Positions 27,143 through 35,648 of a stretch of DNA of 64,000 bases are shown one piece after another; positions within the stretch are counted from its first letter, which is position 1; each line of letters opens with the position of its first letter. The stretch spans positions 1 to 64,000 of the forward strand of contig JAOTYE010000013.1 in the NCBI GenBank assembly GCA_029862045.1, read 5' to 3'. The notes beneath the pieces are model-generated. The model was given only the letters and a program-made list of their open reading frames with translations, searched no databases and was not told where the DNA came from. A program made the translations under genes and the position numbers. The DNA is from Gammaproteobacteria bacterium (lineage in GTDB: Bacteria; Pseudomonadota; Gammaproteobacteria; Steroidobacterales; Woeseiaceae).

Positions 27143-27230
27143 GAATGGTAGCCCACCCAATAGAAACACCGTGCCAGTCGATACGACCTACTCGCTACTA
27201 GCACGGCGGACTAATCGGCACAGCCGATGA
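27143..27230. repeat. Interspersed repeat remnant R1 (modules c and b)
   Basis: This lies in the 281-base gap between the DUF5996 gene and the lipoprotein gene. It begins TGGTAGCCC and continues with a CACCCAATAG...CGATACGACCTA unit of about 45 bases that recurs near-identically at 42980-43024. At 27207-27228 it carries CGGACTAATCGGCACAGC..., a hairpin-forming module shared with 30123-30147 and 45315-45339. No gene is seen in the gap. The terminal TGGTRGCC matches the 3' end of tRNA-Phe as found in the other copies. Confidence 0.6.
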
Positions 27231-27342
27231 CCTGCAGCGATCGATGAAGCTCAACCCGAATACGCTCGCGTTGGATAACAACGGTGTCGAGCTCTCGCCG
27301 GAATACATACACCAGGCACCGAGTCACGCGATATACGTCGGG

Positions 27343-27804
27343 TCAATTCTCGACTCTGAGCGGTGGATCGAGAACCGCATTGCCGGATCTGCAAGCCACC
27401 CCGAAAACGCCGTATTTATACTCGCCTGCTAACGTATCCCTGCGGATGATGACCGGTCCAATCTCTTCATCGGGTCCGTGGGAGGCATAAGGCCTGCCAA
27501 CGAAGGGATCGAAAAACACCTCGTAGGCAGTTCGGCTCGCATCACTCTTCCACTTTATCGTGCTGCCGCGTTTGACACAGAATCCCGCTGGGCCGACAGA
27601 ACACGCCAACACGGGAGCTGTGACGCTGGTTGGACAACCATTCGCATCGAAATTGACCGTTACCTCGTGAGTCGCGACAGTGCCGATTCTTGCAATATGT
27701 CGACCGCCAATCTGAGTCGCGCAGCCAGCGAGAAGCAGTGTGGCCATTATGGTGCCAGGCAAAAGTATCGGTGCAGTTGATTTCTTAGCGTCTTTGATTT
27801 TCAT
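27343..27804 (-). CDS. Small lipoprotein of unknown function
   Basis: 153 residues from the ATG at 27804. A longer in-frame extension overlaps the upstream gene and was rejected. A lipoprotein signal ends in the lipobox LLLAGC. The mature part has four cysteines (ANGCPT, VLACSV, GFCVKRG, GVACRSG), possibly two disulfides, and an immunoglobulin-like beta pattern with KRGSTIKWKSD. I do not recognise the family. It starts 26 bases downstream of the TPR protein gene on the same strand, so it is probably co-transcribed. Outer-membrane or periplasmic location is inferred from the lipobox. Confidence 0.65.
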   Translation of the reverse strand: MKIKDAKKSTAPILLPGTIMATLLLAGCATQIGGRHIARIGTVATHEVTVNFDANGCPTSVTAPVLACSVGPAGFCVKRGSTIKWKSDASRTAYEVFFDPFVGRPYASHGPDEEIGPVIIRRDTLAGEYKYGVFGVACRSGNAVLDPPLRVEN

Positions 27805-27829
27805 ATTGTATTTCCTCGACCGGTTATTG

Positions 27830-29836
27830 TTATTGACTGCGTTCTCCCAGCAGCTCGCGAAACTCTGGATTGTCGATGACCGGCGCCATCCCGGCGTCGG
27901 CGAGTAGAAACTGACTCGGGTAACCGTTTTCGATCGCGCGTTTGCTTGCGCTGATCGCGCCATCGACGTCGCCAATCTTTACCGCGATAAGTGCGGCATA
28001 GTAATGAACATACATATTGTCCGGAGATAGTAGCCTCGCCTGAGCCAGATAGGAACTCGCCACATCGGGCTTATCGGTGTTTGCCAGATAGTGAGCCAGC
28101 ATTGCCAACGTATAAGCGTCGTCAGAATTCAGGTCCAGAAATTCCTCGACCAGGGTGATCGCTTTTTCGTAGTTGGCCACGGCCAGGTGATCCTGCCCTG
28201 CCATAAAGCGATAGGCATCGGCGAGCGCGCCCCAAAGCTGATGGTCGTCAGGTGTTAACTCTATCGCTCGCCCATACATCGCAGCGGCCTGCTCAAAGTC
28301 CTGCAATAGAAAGCTGGCCGTGCCCAGGTTGGAGTAGGCGATAGGCGTTGGATCGATCTGTAGCGAGCGGTACCAGGCCGTTCGTGCATCTTCGAAATTG
28401 CCCGTCATGTATAAGACAGTACCGAGGCTGTTCAAGGCTCGCGGATTGCCAGGAGAGAGTTCTACGGCAGTGCGCATGTAGTCGATTGCCTCGTCAGAGC
28501 GGCCGATCCTGAACAGAAAACTGCCCATGGACATATAGCCGCGCCAAAAACCGGGTTGAATGTCGATCGCTTGCTGGTGCGCCTCGCGTGCTTCCTCGAC
28601 GCGGTTCTGGATTTCGAAGGTTCTGGCCAGCCCATCATAGGCCTCGGCCGCGCCGGAATCGATGTGAATGGCACTTCGATAGTTTTGCGCGGCCCTGTCA
28701 TACTGGCCGGAGAGCCGATACAAACGCCCGAGAGCGATTAATGCGGCAGGTGCGTCGGGGCTTAAAGTGAGCACGCGGTTGCAGGCCTGTTCGGCTTGCT
28801 CAAAAGCACCAATATCGGAAGTATGTTCGTAGCGTTCAAGATGGGTGTTACAAATGCCCGCGTGCGCATCCGCATAGCGCGGATCGATCTGCAGCGCCTG
28901 TTTGAAAAAACGTTCTGCGGCGTTCAGCGTCTCGTCCGAAACGGGCTGGCGTAAGTAATTTCGTCCCTGCAGGTAAGCCTCGAAAGCTTGGATCGTCTCA
29001 GTGCCTCGCTGCGCCAAGATGTTCTCCGATTGGTTGGATAACATGAGGTGCAGGGAAGTAACGACATTGCGCGCAATATCATCCTGAATCGCGAAGATGT
29101 CATCCTGTTTGCGTTCGTAGGTTTCCGACCATTTATGAAAATTGGTTTGCGCATCGATCAGCTGCGCCGTAATTCGAATCTTCTCGCCCTGTTTACGCAC
29201 GCTGCCCTCAAGCACGTAACGGACGCCTAGCTGGTTAGCGATCGAAGGCATGTCGAGCGGCTTGTTCCTGAAAGAAAAAGAGGAAGTTCTCGAGGCAACC
29301 TTGAGTTCCGGCAATTTAGCCAGCAGATTCAGCAACTCCTCAGCCAGCCCGTCCGAAAAATAAGCCTGGTCACCGTTCACGCTCATATCGACAAACGGCA
29401 GAACAGCTATCGAATTATCCGCGGTCTGTGTAATAGCAGCGATGGGTTCAGACGAGGCGGTCGTTGCTGCCTGGTCAATCGCGGTCACCTCCTCCGGAAC
29501 GAAGCGATCGATCGCAACGACCACAATCGCCAAGGCAGCGACAGACCCGATGAGAATATTGAGCCGCCGTCCGGTCTCGTGACTTATGGATTCATCAGGC
29601 TTGATTTCTTTTTCGAGCTTGATGCCCTCAGGCGTGATCTCGTAGACCCAGGAGAAGATCACGACCAGGGGAAAGGCGAGCAGCAGCAGCAGAAACACGA
29701 AGGATCCGGTCCAGGCCGGAACCGGCAGCACGTCAGCTAAGACGTCGGAAGCCTGCAACACAACCCAGCCGGCGATGATATACAGCACCGCCACACGGAA
29801 GATGTTGCGTCGTTTGAGTTCTGAAAAGAACGACAT
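27830..29836 (-). CDS. TolB/FlgO-like domain membrane protein with TPR repeats
   Basis: 668 residues. The N-terminus (SELKRRNIFRVAVLYIIAGW) and three transmembrane segments (about 15-35, 42-64, 93-113) are typical of the large family often labelled adenylate-cyclase-like or winged-helix TPR proteins in marine Gammaproteobacteria. A periplasmic domain about 140-280 (IAVLPFVDMSVNGDQAYFSDGLAEEL, then VLEGSVRKQG and ITAQLIDAQ) matches the TolB-N/FlgO-like fold. At least eight TPR units fill about 290-650. No cyclase domain is present. The role is probably as a periplasm-facing scaffold or sensor. Function unproven in the family. The downstream lipoprotein gene is the likely partner. Confidence 0.78.
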   Translation of the reverse strand: MSFFSELKRRNIFRVAVLYIIAGWVVLQASDVLADVLPVPAWTGSFVFLLLLLAFPLVVIFSWVYEITPEGIKLEKEIKPDESISHETGRRLNILIGSVAALAIVVVAIDRFVPEEVTAIDQAATTASSEPIAAITQTADNSIAVLPFVDMSVNGDQAYFSDGLAEELLNLLAKLPELKVASRTSSFSFRNKPLDMPSIANQLGVRYVLEGSVRKQGEKIRITAQLIDAQTNFHKWSETYERKQDDIFAIQDDIARNVVTSLHLMLSNQSENILAQRGTETIQAFEAYLQGRNYLRQPVSDETLNAAERFFKQALQIDPRYADAHAGICNTHLERYEHTSDIGAFEQAEQACNRVLTLSPDAPAALIALGRLYRLSGQYDRAAQNYRSAIHIDSGAAEAYDGLARTFEIQNRVEEAREAHQQAIDIQPGFWRGYMSMGSFLFRIGRSDEAIDYMRTAVELSPGNPRALNSLGTVLYMTGNFEDARTAWYRSLQIDPTPIAYSNLGTASFLLQDFEQAAAMYGRAIELTPDDHQLWGALADAYRFMAGQDHLAVANYEKAITLVEEFLDLNSDDAYTLAMLAHYLANTDKPDVASSYLAQARLLSPDNMYVHYYAALIAVKIGDVDGAISASKRAIENGYPSQFLLADAGMAPVIDNPEFRELLGERSQ

Positions 29837-30122
29837 GTCTATTGCGTCGATCGAATTGACTCTTCAAAGCATAGCAAAAGGCAGCAGCTCCGGTGTGGCC
29901 TTTGCCCATGAAAATCAACTAATTGCGAAGGAAAAGTCAAATAGGAGCACCTGATTGACTACTACGGCTACTATTCCAACCGTTCGCGTGGCGCGAGAAG
30001 ACTGGCTACAGAAGACGTTGACCCCGCCGTAATTTCGATCGTCGATGACTCGCCTGTCGATCGTTGGCGTACGGCCAGCTCGCCCGCAAATTCATGCCGC
30101 GACGCCCTCAGCTCCGCAGGGC

Positions 30123-30275
30123 CGGACTAATCGGCGCAGCCGATTGGACGACGAGCGCAGCGAGGTCGCCCGGAGGGTGAGCGCCGAAGGCGTGAATCAA
30201 TGGAACCACCGACACGCGGATTTTCAGTCGCGAAATTCAACAACTTACCGTAACCCAAGTGCGCCTGACGTAGCG
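30123..30275. repeat. Interspersed repeat R2 with tRNA-Phe anticodon-arm fragment
   Basis: This is in the 514-base gap 29837-30350, in which I see no gene. It starts with CGGACTAATCGGCGCAGC at 30123, which can fold as a 7-bp hairpin (AATCGGC, GCA, GCCGATT). After about 55 further bases comes GAACCACCGACACGCGG and then ATTTTCAG, ending at 30227. The reverse complement of 30203-30227 matches the anticodon loop (CTGAAAA), variable loop and T-stem of a proteobacterial tRNA-Phe(GAA). A TTACCGTAA stretch follows near 30245. The tRNA match is therefore on the minus strand and interrupted at the T-loop. Confidence 0.7.
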
Positions 30276-30350
30276 TATTACAGTGATTTTTCTTGGCGTC
30301 GGGTGCTGCTGGATTACGTTGAGAGATGAAAAACTGGCTCGACCCCTCTT

Positions 30351-31370
30351 CTATTTTTCTTTCGACCACTGCTGATATTGCCTCGGACTCATCGACGTCC
30401 AGCGCCTGAACGCTCTGGAAAAATTACTCTGCTCGGAAAACCCCAGCAGATAAGCAATCTGAGCCAGCGAGTATCTTTTGTCCCGCAGGTACGTCTCTGC
30501 AAGACCGCGTTGGGTACTCTCCAGCACATCCCGATAGTTCAAGCCCTCCGACTTCAGCTGGCGCTGCAGAGTGCTCATGCTTCGATTGAGACGACTGGAC
30601 ACGAGATCCTGATCCACCTTGCCCGACGGCAGCAGTGCAATGAGCAATCGCCGAACTTGCGACGCAACTTTCTGCGGCTCCAGCGTTTCAATATATTGCT
30701 CGGCGATTCTGTCCGTCGCTTTGGCAACGTCCGGCGCGCTGCGTGGCAATGGCTCGCGCAAAACACCTTTATCAAAGTGAATTGCTCCAACTTCGGCATC
30801 AAAGAAAATTGGCGCCCTGAGCGCTTCTCGGTAAGCCTCAGGATGCCTTGTCGCCGGACAAGCCAGCTCGACACGCAAAGGGCAAATTTCCTTCTCCGCA
30901 ACTGCGCCGCACAGCGCCAGCAACGCCGTCATGCCGGCATCAATGCCCTCTTTCGGCGGTGCGTTCGCCGGGTCGGGAAAAATCGAAGCTATTGCATAGC
31001 TGTCGTCTGTTTCGGTCAGACTGACTACCGCTGATGCTGTAGACAAGACCTGCGTGTAGCGGGTAAGCCGCTGCATGGCATCGAGCAGCGTGGAACTCGC
31101 CAACCACGAATACCCGAACGCGTAAAAATGTGTCGGCTTTGCATGGCGGCCTGTCTTCAGGCCAATAGCGTCATCGCCGCACGCCTCTCTGCTGAGCTCC
31201 CATAACTTCCGCATCTTTGATAGTGGATAGCGCAGCTGAGGGGACTCGGGCGGCGTCAGCGGGATACCAGCCTGCAGATAGACAGGCTCCGGGTCGATGC
31301 CGTAGTCCTCTCTAAGCGAGGTGGCCAACAGGGCTGTCGCCGACGCCAATGTTGATGGTTCATAGAGCAT
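30351..31370 (-). CDS. AraC-family transcriptional regulator
   Basis: 339 residues from the ATG at 31370, the normal length for AraC regulators with an Arabinose_bd-type N-terminal domain. An upstream extension of 72 codons would overlap the divergent gene and has no family match. The N-terminal part (SQLRYPLSKMRKLWELSRE, IGLKTGRHAKPTHFYAFGY) is the effector or oligomerisation domain of the OruR/ArgR-like group. Residues about 235-335 carry the HTH_18 domain, with STLQRQLKSEGLNYRDVLE and the second helix-turn-helix ending GFSEQSNFSRAFRRWT. The gene is divergent from the 31442 operon with about 70 bases between the starts, so it is likely to control that unit. Effector unknown. Confidence 0.87.
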   Translation of the reverse strand: MLYEPSTLASATALLATSLREDYGIDPEPVYLQAGIPLTPPESPQLRYPLSKMRKLWELSREACGDDAIGLKTGRHAKPTHFYAFGYSWLASSTLLDAMQRLTRYTQVLSTASAVVSLTETDDSYAIASIFPDPANAPPKEGIDAGMTALLALCGAVAEKEICPLRVELACPATRHPEAYREALRAPIFFDAEVGAIHFDKGVLREPLPRSAPDVAKATDRIAEQYIETLEPQKVASQVRRLLIALLPSGKVDQDLVSSRLNRSMSTLQRQLKSEGLNYRDVLESTQRGLAETYLRDKRYSLAQIAYLLGFSEQSNFSRAFRRWTSMSPRQYQQWSKEK

Positions 31371-31441
31371 ATGAGCTGTATTGAACAGACTTTGACTGGT
31401 TTCGACAAGAGATAAACCGGCGCGTCGCTTACTTTGTGTCC

Positions 31442-31849
31442 ATGAAAAGCGATAACGGCAAGATCTCCAACAACCCCGCAAAGGACGACTCGCTCGAGAC
31501 CGTCGATGCTGTTGCGCGTGCCGCACATTTGTGGGTTCGCTCACTTTGTCTGAGTGAATTTCAGACAGAAGAGGAACGGCACGCAATTGCAGGCGGACTG
31601 ATTACAGGCCTATGCAGACACCTCGAACTCGACGCCAGAATTCGGGAGCTGGTGTCATACGTATACACATTACTCGACGACGAAGACAAACAGGCGCTGG
31701 CTATCTCTCGCTTGATGCTGGATCAACCGATCCCGCGATCGACACGCCGCGCCTATAACAAGGGCAAAACCGAGGCTGCGGGCATCGTCGAAATGCTCGG
31801 CTATCACGACCAATACAGGACAGAGCCTACCCAGGGGTCACAGGAGTGA
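31442..31849 (+). CDS. Conserved hypothetical protein, AraC-divergent
   Basis: 135 residues from the ATG at 31442; a GTG two codons earlier is an alternative. The chain is soluble, helical and without a signal. Notable blocks are HLWVRSLCLSEF, AGGLITGLCRHLELDARIREL, YTLLDDEDKQALA and a basic tail (PRSTRRAYNKGKTEA). I do not recognise a family. Its stop overlaps a GTG start of a very small frame, which in turn overlaps the start of an outer-membrane protein gene. The three therefore look like one translationally coupled unit under the divergent AraC regulator. Function unknown. Confidence 0.6.
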   Translation: MKSDNGKISNNPAKDDSLETVDAVARAAHLWVRSLCLSEFQTEEERHAIAGGLITGLCRHLELDARIRELVSYVYTLLDDEDKQALAISRLMLDQPIPRSTRRAYNKGKTEAAGIVEMLGYHDQYRTEPTQGSQE

Positions 31850-31941
31850 ATACGAAAGAGCTAAACACTAACAGGCCGGTTTTGTACTGGGTAACACTCG
31901 CGATCATGTTCACGGCGTTCGCTGCGGAGGTGCTGTCATGA
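31846..31941 (+). CDS. Putative 31-residue single-pass membrane peptide
   Basis: A GTG-initiated frame of 31 codons whose start overlaps the upstream stop (GTGA) and whose stop overlaps the next start (ATGA). It encodes a polar N-terminus (VNTKELNTNRP) followed by a hydrophobic stretch (VLYWVTLAIMFTAFAAEVL) able to span the inner membrane or serve as a leader. An AGGGG Shine-Dalgarno lies eight bases before the GTG. The double overlap is the main support. It could equally be a translation-coupling leader without a protein role. Confidence 0.4.
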   Translation: MNTKELNTNRPVLYWVTLAIMFTAFAAEVLS

Positions 31942-32435
31942 TTCGCCTTCTCGTAATGCTGCCGCTGCTCGTCGCTTTTTCGCAGGCCCAAGCCGATACC
32001 GACGGTTCGTATCTGGACCTCTTTCAGCGGTCGGCAGTCGAGCAACGTAACTTCTATGCCTCTCTATACACCACGCACTATGCTCCTGATCCGGACCATA
32101 ACAACAGTCAGCACATGCTGGGATTGGAAGTCGAATTAAAGGGAAGTCGCTTGTGGGGCTTTGCCATGTTCGACAATTCGTTTGGCCAGAAATCGCAGTA
32201 TCTCTACATCGGCAAGAAATGGCGTGTTCTCGAATCCGACCGCTGGTACTTCAAGCTGACCGGTGGACTATTGCACGGTTACGAAGAACCCTACGAAGAC
32301 AAGATCCCGTTGAACGGCCTGGGGATCGCGCCAGCGATCGTTCCGGCCATAGGTTACAGCTACAAGAATTTTTTTGTCGAATTCGCGCAATTGGGTTTTG
32401 CCGCCGGCATGATTAACGTGGGCAAAACGTTCTAA
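31938..32435 (+). CDS. Small outer-membrane beta-barrel protein (PagP-like fold, unassigned)
   Basis: 165 residues with a signal peptide (LVMLPLLVAFSQAQA) and a GGAGGT Shine-Dalgarno. The mature part alternates aromatic and small residues in eight likely strands: FYASLYTTHYAPDPDHNN, LWGFAMFDNSFGQKSQYLYIG, WYFKLTGGLLHGYEEPYEDKIP, then GLGIAPAIVPAIGY, and a terminal phenylalanine after VGKTF. Homologues are often named sn-glycerol-3-phosphate transporter in databases, but an eight-stranded outer-membrane barrel fits better, with a size like PagP. No catalytic residues were assigned. It is the last gene of the unit divergent from the AraC regulator. Confidence 0.65.
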   Translation: MIRLLVMLPLLVAFSQAQADTDGSYLDLFQRSAVEQRNFYASLYTTHYAPDPDHNNSQHMLGLEVELKGSRLWGFAMFDNSFGQKSQYLYIGKKWRVLESDRWYFKLTGGLLHGYEEPYEDKIPLNGLGIAPAIVPAIGYSYKNFFVEFAQLGFAAGMINVGKTF

Positions 32436-32574
32436 CGGCAACGCGTTGCGATCATGTCCGAAGGATACCGGCGAAACCCGCGATACGGGTTGATACGATT
32501 CGGTCGACGACAAAGGGCAACAGTTAACAGAGGTTACAGCCGTATCATTTGTGCAACCCAGTGTTCTTGTAATT

Positions 32575-32601
32575 TGGTGGCCAGGGGCGGACTTGAACCC
32601 C
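32575..32601 (-). repeat. tRNA-Phe-like 3'-end fragment R3
   Basis: TGGTGGCCAGGGGCGGA at 32575-32591 is the exact reverse complement of a tRNA acceptor 3' strand plus CCA, identical to 45302-45318. CTTGAACCCC follows, so the minus strand reads a T-loop-like TTCAAGT. The rest does not fold as a tRNA: the T-stem mispairs and no 5' acceptor strand (GGCCAGG) is found within the next 150 bases. It is a fragment, not a functional gene. It lies in the 236-base gap before the MATE gene. Confidence 0.6.
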
Positions 32602-32671
32602 TTGTCTTTCGCCCGAAACGCGTAATGCGTAGACTTGCCCGCCGTCCATAGCAATTTCGACAAAAGGATCT

Positions 32672-34051
32672 GTGTTGTCACTGCAGCGAAATTTCAATCG
32701 ACAGACCATGGTCGAGCTGCTGCGGCTCGCCCTGCCGATGGTGATATCGCAGGGCACGTTCGCCGTGATGATTTTTACCGACCGTTACTTCATGTCGCAG
32801 ATCGATCCTGCTCACATGGCGGCGGCACTGGGTGGCGGTGTGGCGTCGTTCTTCTCGTTTTGTTTTTTCATTGGACTGTTCTCCTATGCAAACGCGATGG
32901 CCGCACAGTACCTGGGTGCGGGCGAGCCGGAGAAATGCCCGAAAGTCGTCACCCAAGGCATGATCATGACGGTGATGAGCGCACCGTTTCTGACGTTGAT
33001 TACGTTTCTGGTCGCCGGAATTTTCGAGGGCATGGGACACGAGCCGGCGCAGGTCGATCTGGAGCGAACGTACTACCTGATCCTGATGTCCGGTGTGCTT
33101 GTGACACTGGCCAAGACCTGCATCTCGTCTTACTTCGCCGGCATCGGTCGAACCCACGTCGTGATGATTTGCGACGTATTCGGTCTGGTCATCAACGTAC
33201 CGCTCTGCTATGTGATGGTGTTCGGAAAACTGGGATTTCCGGCGCTCGGGATTATCGGCGCCGGCGTTTCCACCGTCGTCGCCACGGTCCTTGCCTTCGT
33301 GCTTTTTGTCGCGTTCTATTTTCGTAAGGATCACCGCGACAGATTCGGTGTGCAACGCTCGTTTTCGCTCGACCTGAAGATCCTGCGACGCTTCTGGCGG
33401 CTGGGTTTCCCCTCCGGACTGGAACTGTTCCTGAATGTGGCCGCGTTCAACCTGTTTTTGCTCATGTTCCAGTCCTATGGCGTTGCCGAGGGCGCCGCGG
33501 CCGCCATCGTCTTCAACTGGGACATTCTTTCCTTCGTTCCGATGATCGGCCTGAACGTCGGTATCATCAGCCTGATTGGCCGGTTCGTCGGCGCACGAGA
33601 CATGGCGCGTGCCGACGAAGTCATGACCGCCGGGTTTGCCGTTGCGCTGGCCTATTCCGCGGTGCTCGCGACACTCTACATCATGTTTCGATATCCGCTC
33701 GTCGAGGTGTTTGCACCGCCGAGCGGTGACTTTACTGCCATCCGGGAACTGTCCGCGTTCATGATGATTGGCCTGTCCAGTTACGTGATGGCCGACGCGG
33801 TGATACTCGTAGCCGGCGGTGTCCTGCGGGGCGCCGGGGATACGCGCTGGTTAATGGTCGCCTCGGTGTCGCTGCATTGGGCGATGCTCGTCGCTCAGTT
33901 TTTTATCATTCGGGTGTTCGAGTACAGCCCCAAGGTGTCGTGGATCGCTTTTGTCGCCCTGGTTCTCGCTATCGCCCTGGTTTATGCGCTGCGCCTCAAA
34001 AGTGGTCGCTGGCGTGACCCCGAAGTGCTGGAAATGGTAATGGCCGAATGA
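32672..34051 (+). CDS. MATE-family multidrug/organic-cation exporter
   Basis: 459 residues from a GTG start with AAGGA upstream; a TTG at 32675 or ATG at 32708 are alternatives. About 12 hydrophobic segments form the two six-helix halves of MATE transporters. Family features include LRLALPMVISQGTFAVMIFTDRYF at the start of the first half (P and the D of TDRYF conserved), SYFAGIGRTHVVMICDVFGL, and GFPSGLELFLNVAAFN at the start of the second half. The likely activity is proton- or sodium-driven export of toxic cationic compounds through the inner membrane. It stands alone between two tRNA-Phe-like fragments (32575 and 34067), as expected for a mobile cassette. Substrate unknown. Confidence 0.88.
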   Translation: MLSLQRNFNRQTMVELLRLALPMVISQGTFAVMIFTDRYFMSQIDPAHMAAALGGGVASFFSFCFFIGLFSYANAMAAQYLGAGEPEKCPKVVTQGMIMTVMSAPFLTLITFLVAGIFEGMGHEPAQVDLERTYYLILMSGVLVTLAKTCISSYFAGIGRTHVVMICDVFGLVINVPLCYVMVFGKLGFPALGIIGAGVSTVVATVLAFVLFVAFYFRKDHRDRFGVQRSFSLDLKILRRFWRLGFPSGLELFLNVAAFNLFLLMFQSYGVAEGAAAAIVFNWDILSFVPMIGLNVGIISLIGRFVGARDMARADEVMTAGFAVALAYSAVLATLYIMFRYPLVEVFAPPSGDFTAIRELSAFMMIGLSSYVMADAVILVAGGVLRGAGDTRWLMVASVSLHWAMLVAQFFIIRVFEYSPKVSWIAFVALVLAIALVYALRLKSGRWRDPEVLEMVMAE

Positions 34052-34066
34052 GCGAGTCTTTGAAGA

Positions 34067-34093
34067 TGGTGGCGAGGAGTTGAACCACCGACA
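34067..34093 (-). repeat. tRNA-Phe-like 3'-end fragment R4
   Basis: TGGTGGCGAGGAG then TTGAACCACCGACA resembles the reverse complement of the tRNA-Phe acceptor end and T-arm with a two-base gap and a few changes. It begins 15 bases after the MATE stop, so this gene is flanked on both sides by same-orientation fragments. The rest of the gap to 34230 contains nothing else I can identify. Confidence 0.55.
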
Positions 34094-34229
34094 TTACGCG
34101 GGCTGTCGATGAAATCAGCCCAGTGGGATAATCTCAGGCATGCAGGGTTCTCAGATCGATCGTTCGAGCGATGCTATCACGACGTCGACGGTTCGATTTG
34201 GGCCGTCAGTCGCTACTATTTCCTTGCTA

Positions 34230-34883
34230 TTATTCCAGCTCCTCACGAACCAGATCCGCCAGTTGCTGCCGGCCAAAACTTGGCAGCGGCCGGCCATTGA
34301 CGAAGTAGTCTGGCGTCTTGCTGACCTTCAGGAGTATTGCGTCCTTCTTGTCTTGTTCCATTCGAAGCATGACCTCGATTGAATTCATGTCAGTCATCAG
34401 CTGATCCATATCCAGCCCCACGCTCGCGATCGCCGGTGCGATTTGATCAGGCAGGACGGTGTGGTGCTGTGTCCATTGACGTTGCGACGCCAGCAGCGCT
34501 CCCAAAGTCTCCCAGTACTTGTCTTGCTTTCGACTCGCCTCCAGAACCTTGACCGCGTAGTCAGAGCCCGCATGGAACGCGACGTGGCGAACCGACAGTC
34601 GGATCTCGCCAGGCACTTCAGCCATCCACTGCTTGACCATAGGAAAGAACAGAGCGCAGGTTTCACACGCGGGATCAAGAAACTCGACGATGTGCACCTT
34701 GGCATTCGCGTCGCCCAGCGTTGGTGAATGTTCGCTCGCGAGGGCTGCCTGGCGCGCCGTAGCCCCATCTTGCGGTGACTGGGGATCGTCGCGCTCCGTC
34801 AGGAACGTCGCTGCGACGACGGCAATCGCCAGAACTACGACGAGAAGCACGATTACTTGCTTGTTCATGCTCTTGTTACTCAT
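34230..34883 (-). CDS. DsbA-like thiol:disulfide oxidoreductase, membrane-anchored
   Basis: 217 residues from the ATG at 34883 (AGAGGT five bases upstream). An N-terminal hydrophobic anchor (VIVLLVVVLAIAVVAATFL) precedes a thioredoxin-fold domain with the redox motif CETC (FLDPACETCALFF) and a later cis-proline site in SKTPDYFVNG. The insert between them is helical as in DsbA. It probably oxidises or isomerises cysteines in exported proteins in the periplasm. No DsbB-like partner lies next to it, although in similar genes a DsbB/vitamin-K reductase often does. Clear family, unknown clients. Confidence 0.83.
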   Translation of the reverse strand: MSNKSMNKQVIVLLVVVLAIAVVAATFLTERDDPQSPQDGATARQAALASEHSPTLGDANAKVHIVEFLDPACETCALFFPMVKQWMAEVPGEIRLSVRHVAFHAGSDYAVKVLEASRKQDKYWETLGALLASQRQWTQHHTVLPDQIAPAIASVGLDMDQLMTDMNSIEVMLRMEQDKKDAILLKVSKTPDYFVNGRPLPSFGRQQLADLVREELE

Positions 34884-34978
34884 GGTCACCTCTCTAGCTG
34901 TTATTTTGGATGGCTGAAAGGCGGCTAGCAAGCCAATTGCGAATTAACCAATCCACCGGCACTGGCGGGAGGAACGCA

Positions 34979-35038
34979 ATGAGAAATATCTGGCTTCTCG
35001 TATTGGCGGTAGTCGGTTTGCACGGGAGTTGTTTATGA
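34979..35038 (+). pseudogene. Remnant lipoprotein leader (19 codons)
   Basis: A perfect-looking start (GGGAGGAACGCAATG) opens a 19-codon frame reading MRNIWLLVLAVVGLHGSCL and then TGA. Hydrophobic core plus LHGSC is a lipobox-type signal, but the mature protein is missing. Most likely the start of a lipoprotein gene truncated by deletion, or, less likely, a lipoprotein-like small peptide. Confidence 0.35.
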
Positions 35039-35047
35039 TTATTACTA

Positions 35048-35473
35048 ATGGCAGTCCACTTCGGATTTTCCTACCATCGAGCGCAAATGGGTAAGGGATT
35101 CACAGTTACGTTCCAAGGTGACCACATCAGGATCGATTCGGTCGCGGATTGAAGCATAGCCTATGCCAGAGCGCTCTGGACGGAGCTCGCCGAGATGTGC
35201 AAGAAGCACGATTGTTATTTCGTGCTCGGCGTGTCCAATGCGCCGGAGCCTATGCCAACCATGGACGGCTACGAGCATGCCGAGTTGTTTCTGGAGTTGG
35301 AAATAGACGGAAAATACAGGATCGCATTTGCAGAACTGAACGATGACGCAAGAGACGCAACACCCTTTGTCGAGACAGTGATGATCAATCGCGGCTTGCC
35401 CGACCGGGCCTTTTGTACCGAAGAGGAAGCCAGACAATGGCTGTTCTCGGAATCTGACCCCACGAAGGATTGA
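35048..35473 (+). pseudogene. Hypothetical protein gene interrupted by one in-frame TGA
   Basis: From the ATG at 35048 (or 35087) the frame reads GFTVTFQGDHIRIDSVAD up to TGA at 35150-35152. The same frame then continues without a shift through SIAYARALWTELAEMCKKHD to the stop at 35471. The second half has an acidic, helix-and-strand pattern (GYEHAELFLELEIDGKYRIAF, RAFCTEEEARQWLF). The uninterrupted coding character on both sides indicates one gene of about 140 residues with a single nonsense change, for example CGA to TGA. A restart at the ATG at 35195 would give a 92-residue protein. Family not recognised. Nothing nearby suggests selenocysteine. Confidence 0.5.
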
Positions 35474-35529
35474 TTAGAGAAGGACGAGCTATTCGCCAAG
35501 CGAATTAAGGCAGACGAATGCAAAGAGTC

Positions 35530-35603
35530 ACCGGGGCGTCCGTTGCTCAATCTGCATTACTGTGCAGGACGATGCACAGCTAGTTCACGCAAAATTCACG
35601 CGG
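35530..35603. repeat. Conserved hairpin repeat, module f, copy 1
   Basis: The block begins CCGGGGCGTCCGTTGCTCAA at 35531 and continues to a hairpin at 35560-35579: CTGTGCA, six bases, TGCACAG. It ends with two TTCACG motifs (near 35584 and 35595). Close copies are at 48072-48150 and 53138-53200, and a truncated one at 43085-43101. All are in the same orientation. Confidence 0.7.
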
Positions 35604-35648
35604 CCCATTCATCACCTTTGACGATCCAAAATAGTCGGGGCGTAAGCC

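Noticed and set aside
32575-32640. Functional tRNA gene on the minus strand
   Set aside because: A good acceptor 3' end and T-loop are present, but the T-stem mispairs and no matching 5' acceptor strand or D-arm exists.
35150-35152. TGA read as selenocysteine
   Set aside because: No visible selenocysteine insertion hairpin and no redox context in the frame. A nonsense change is simpler.
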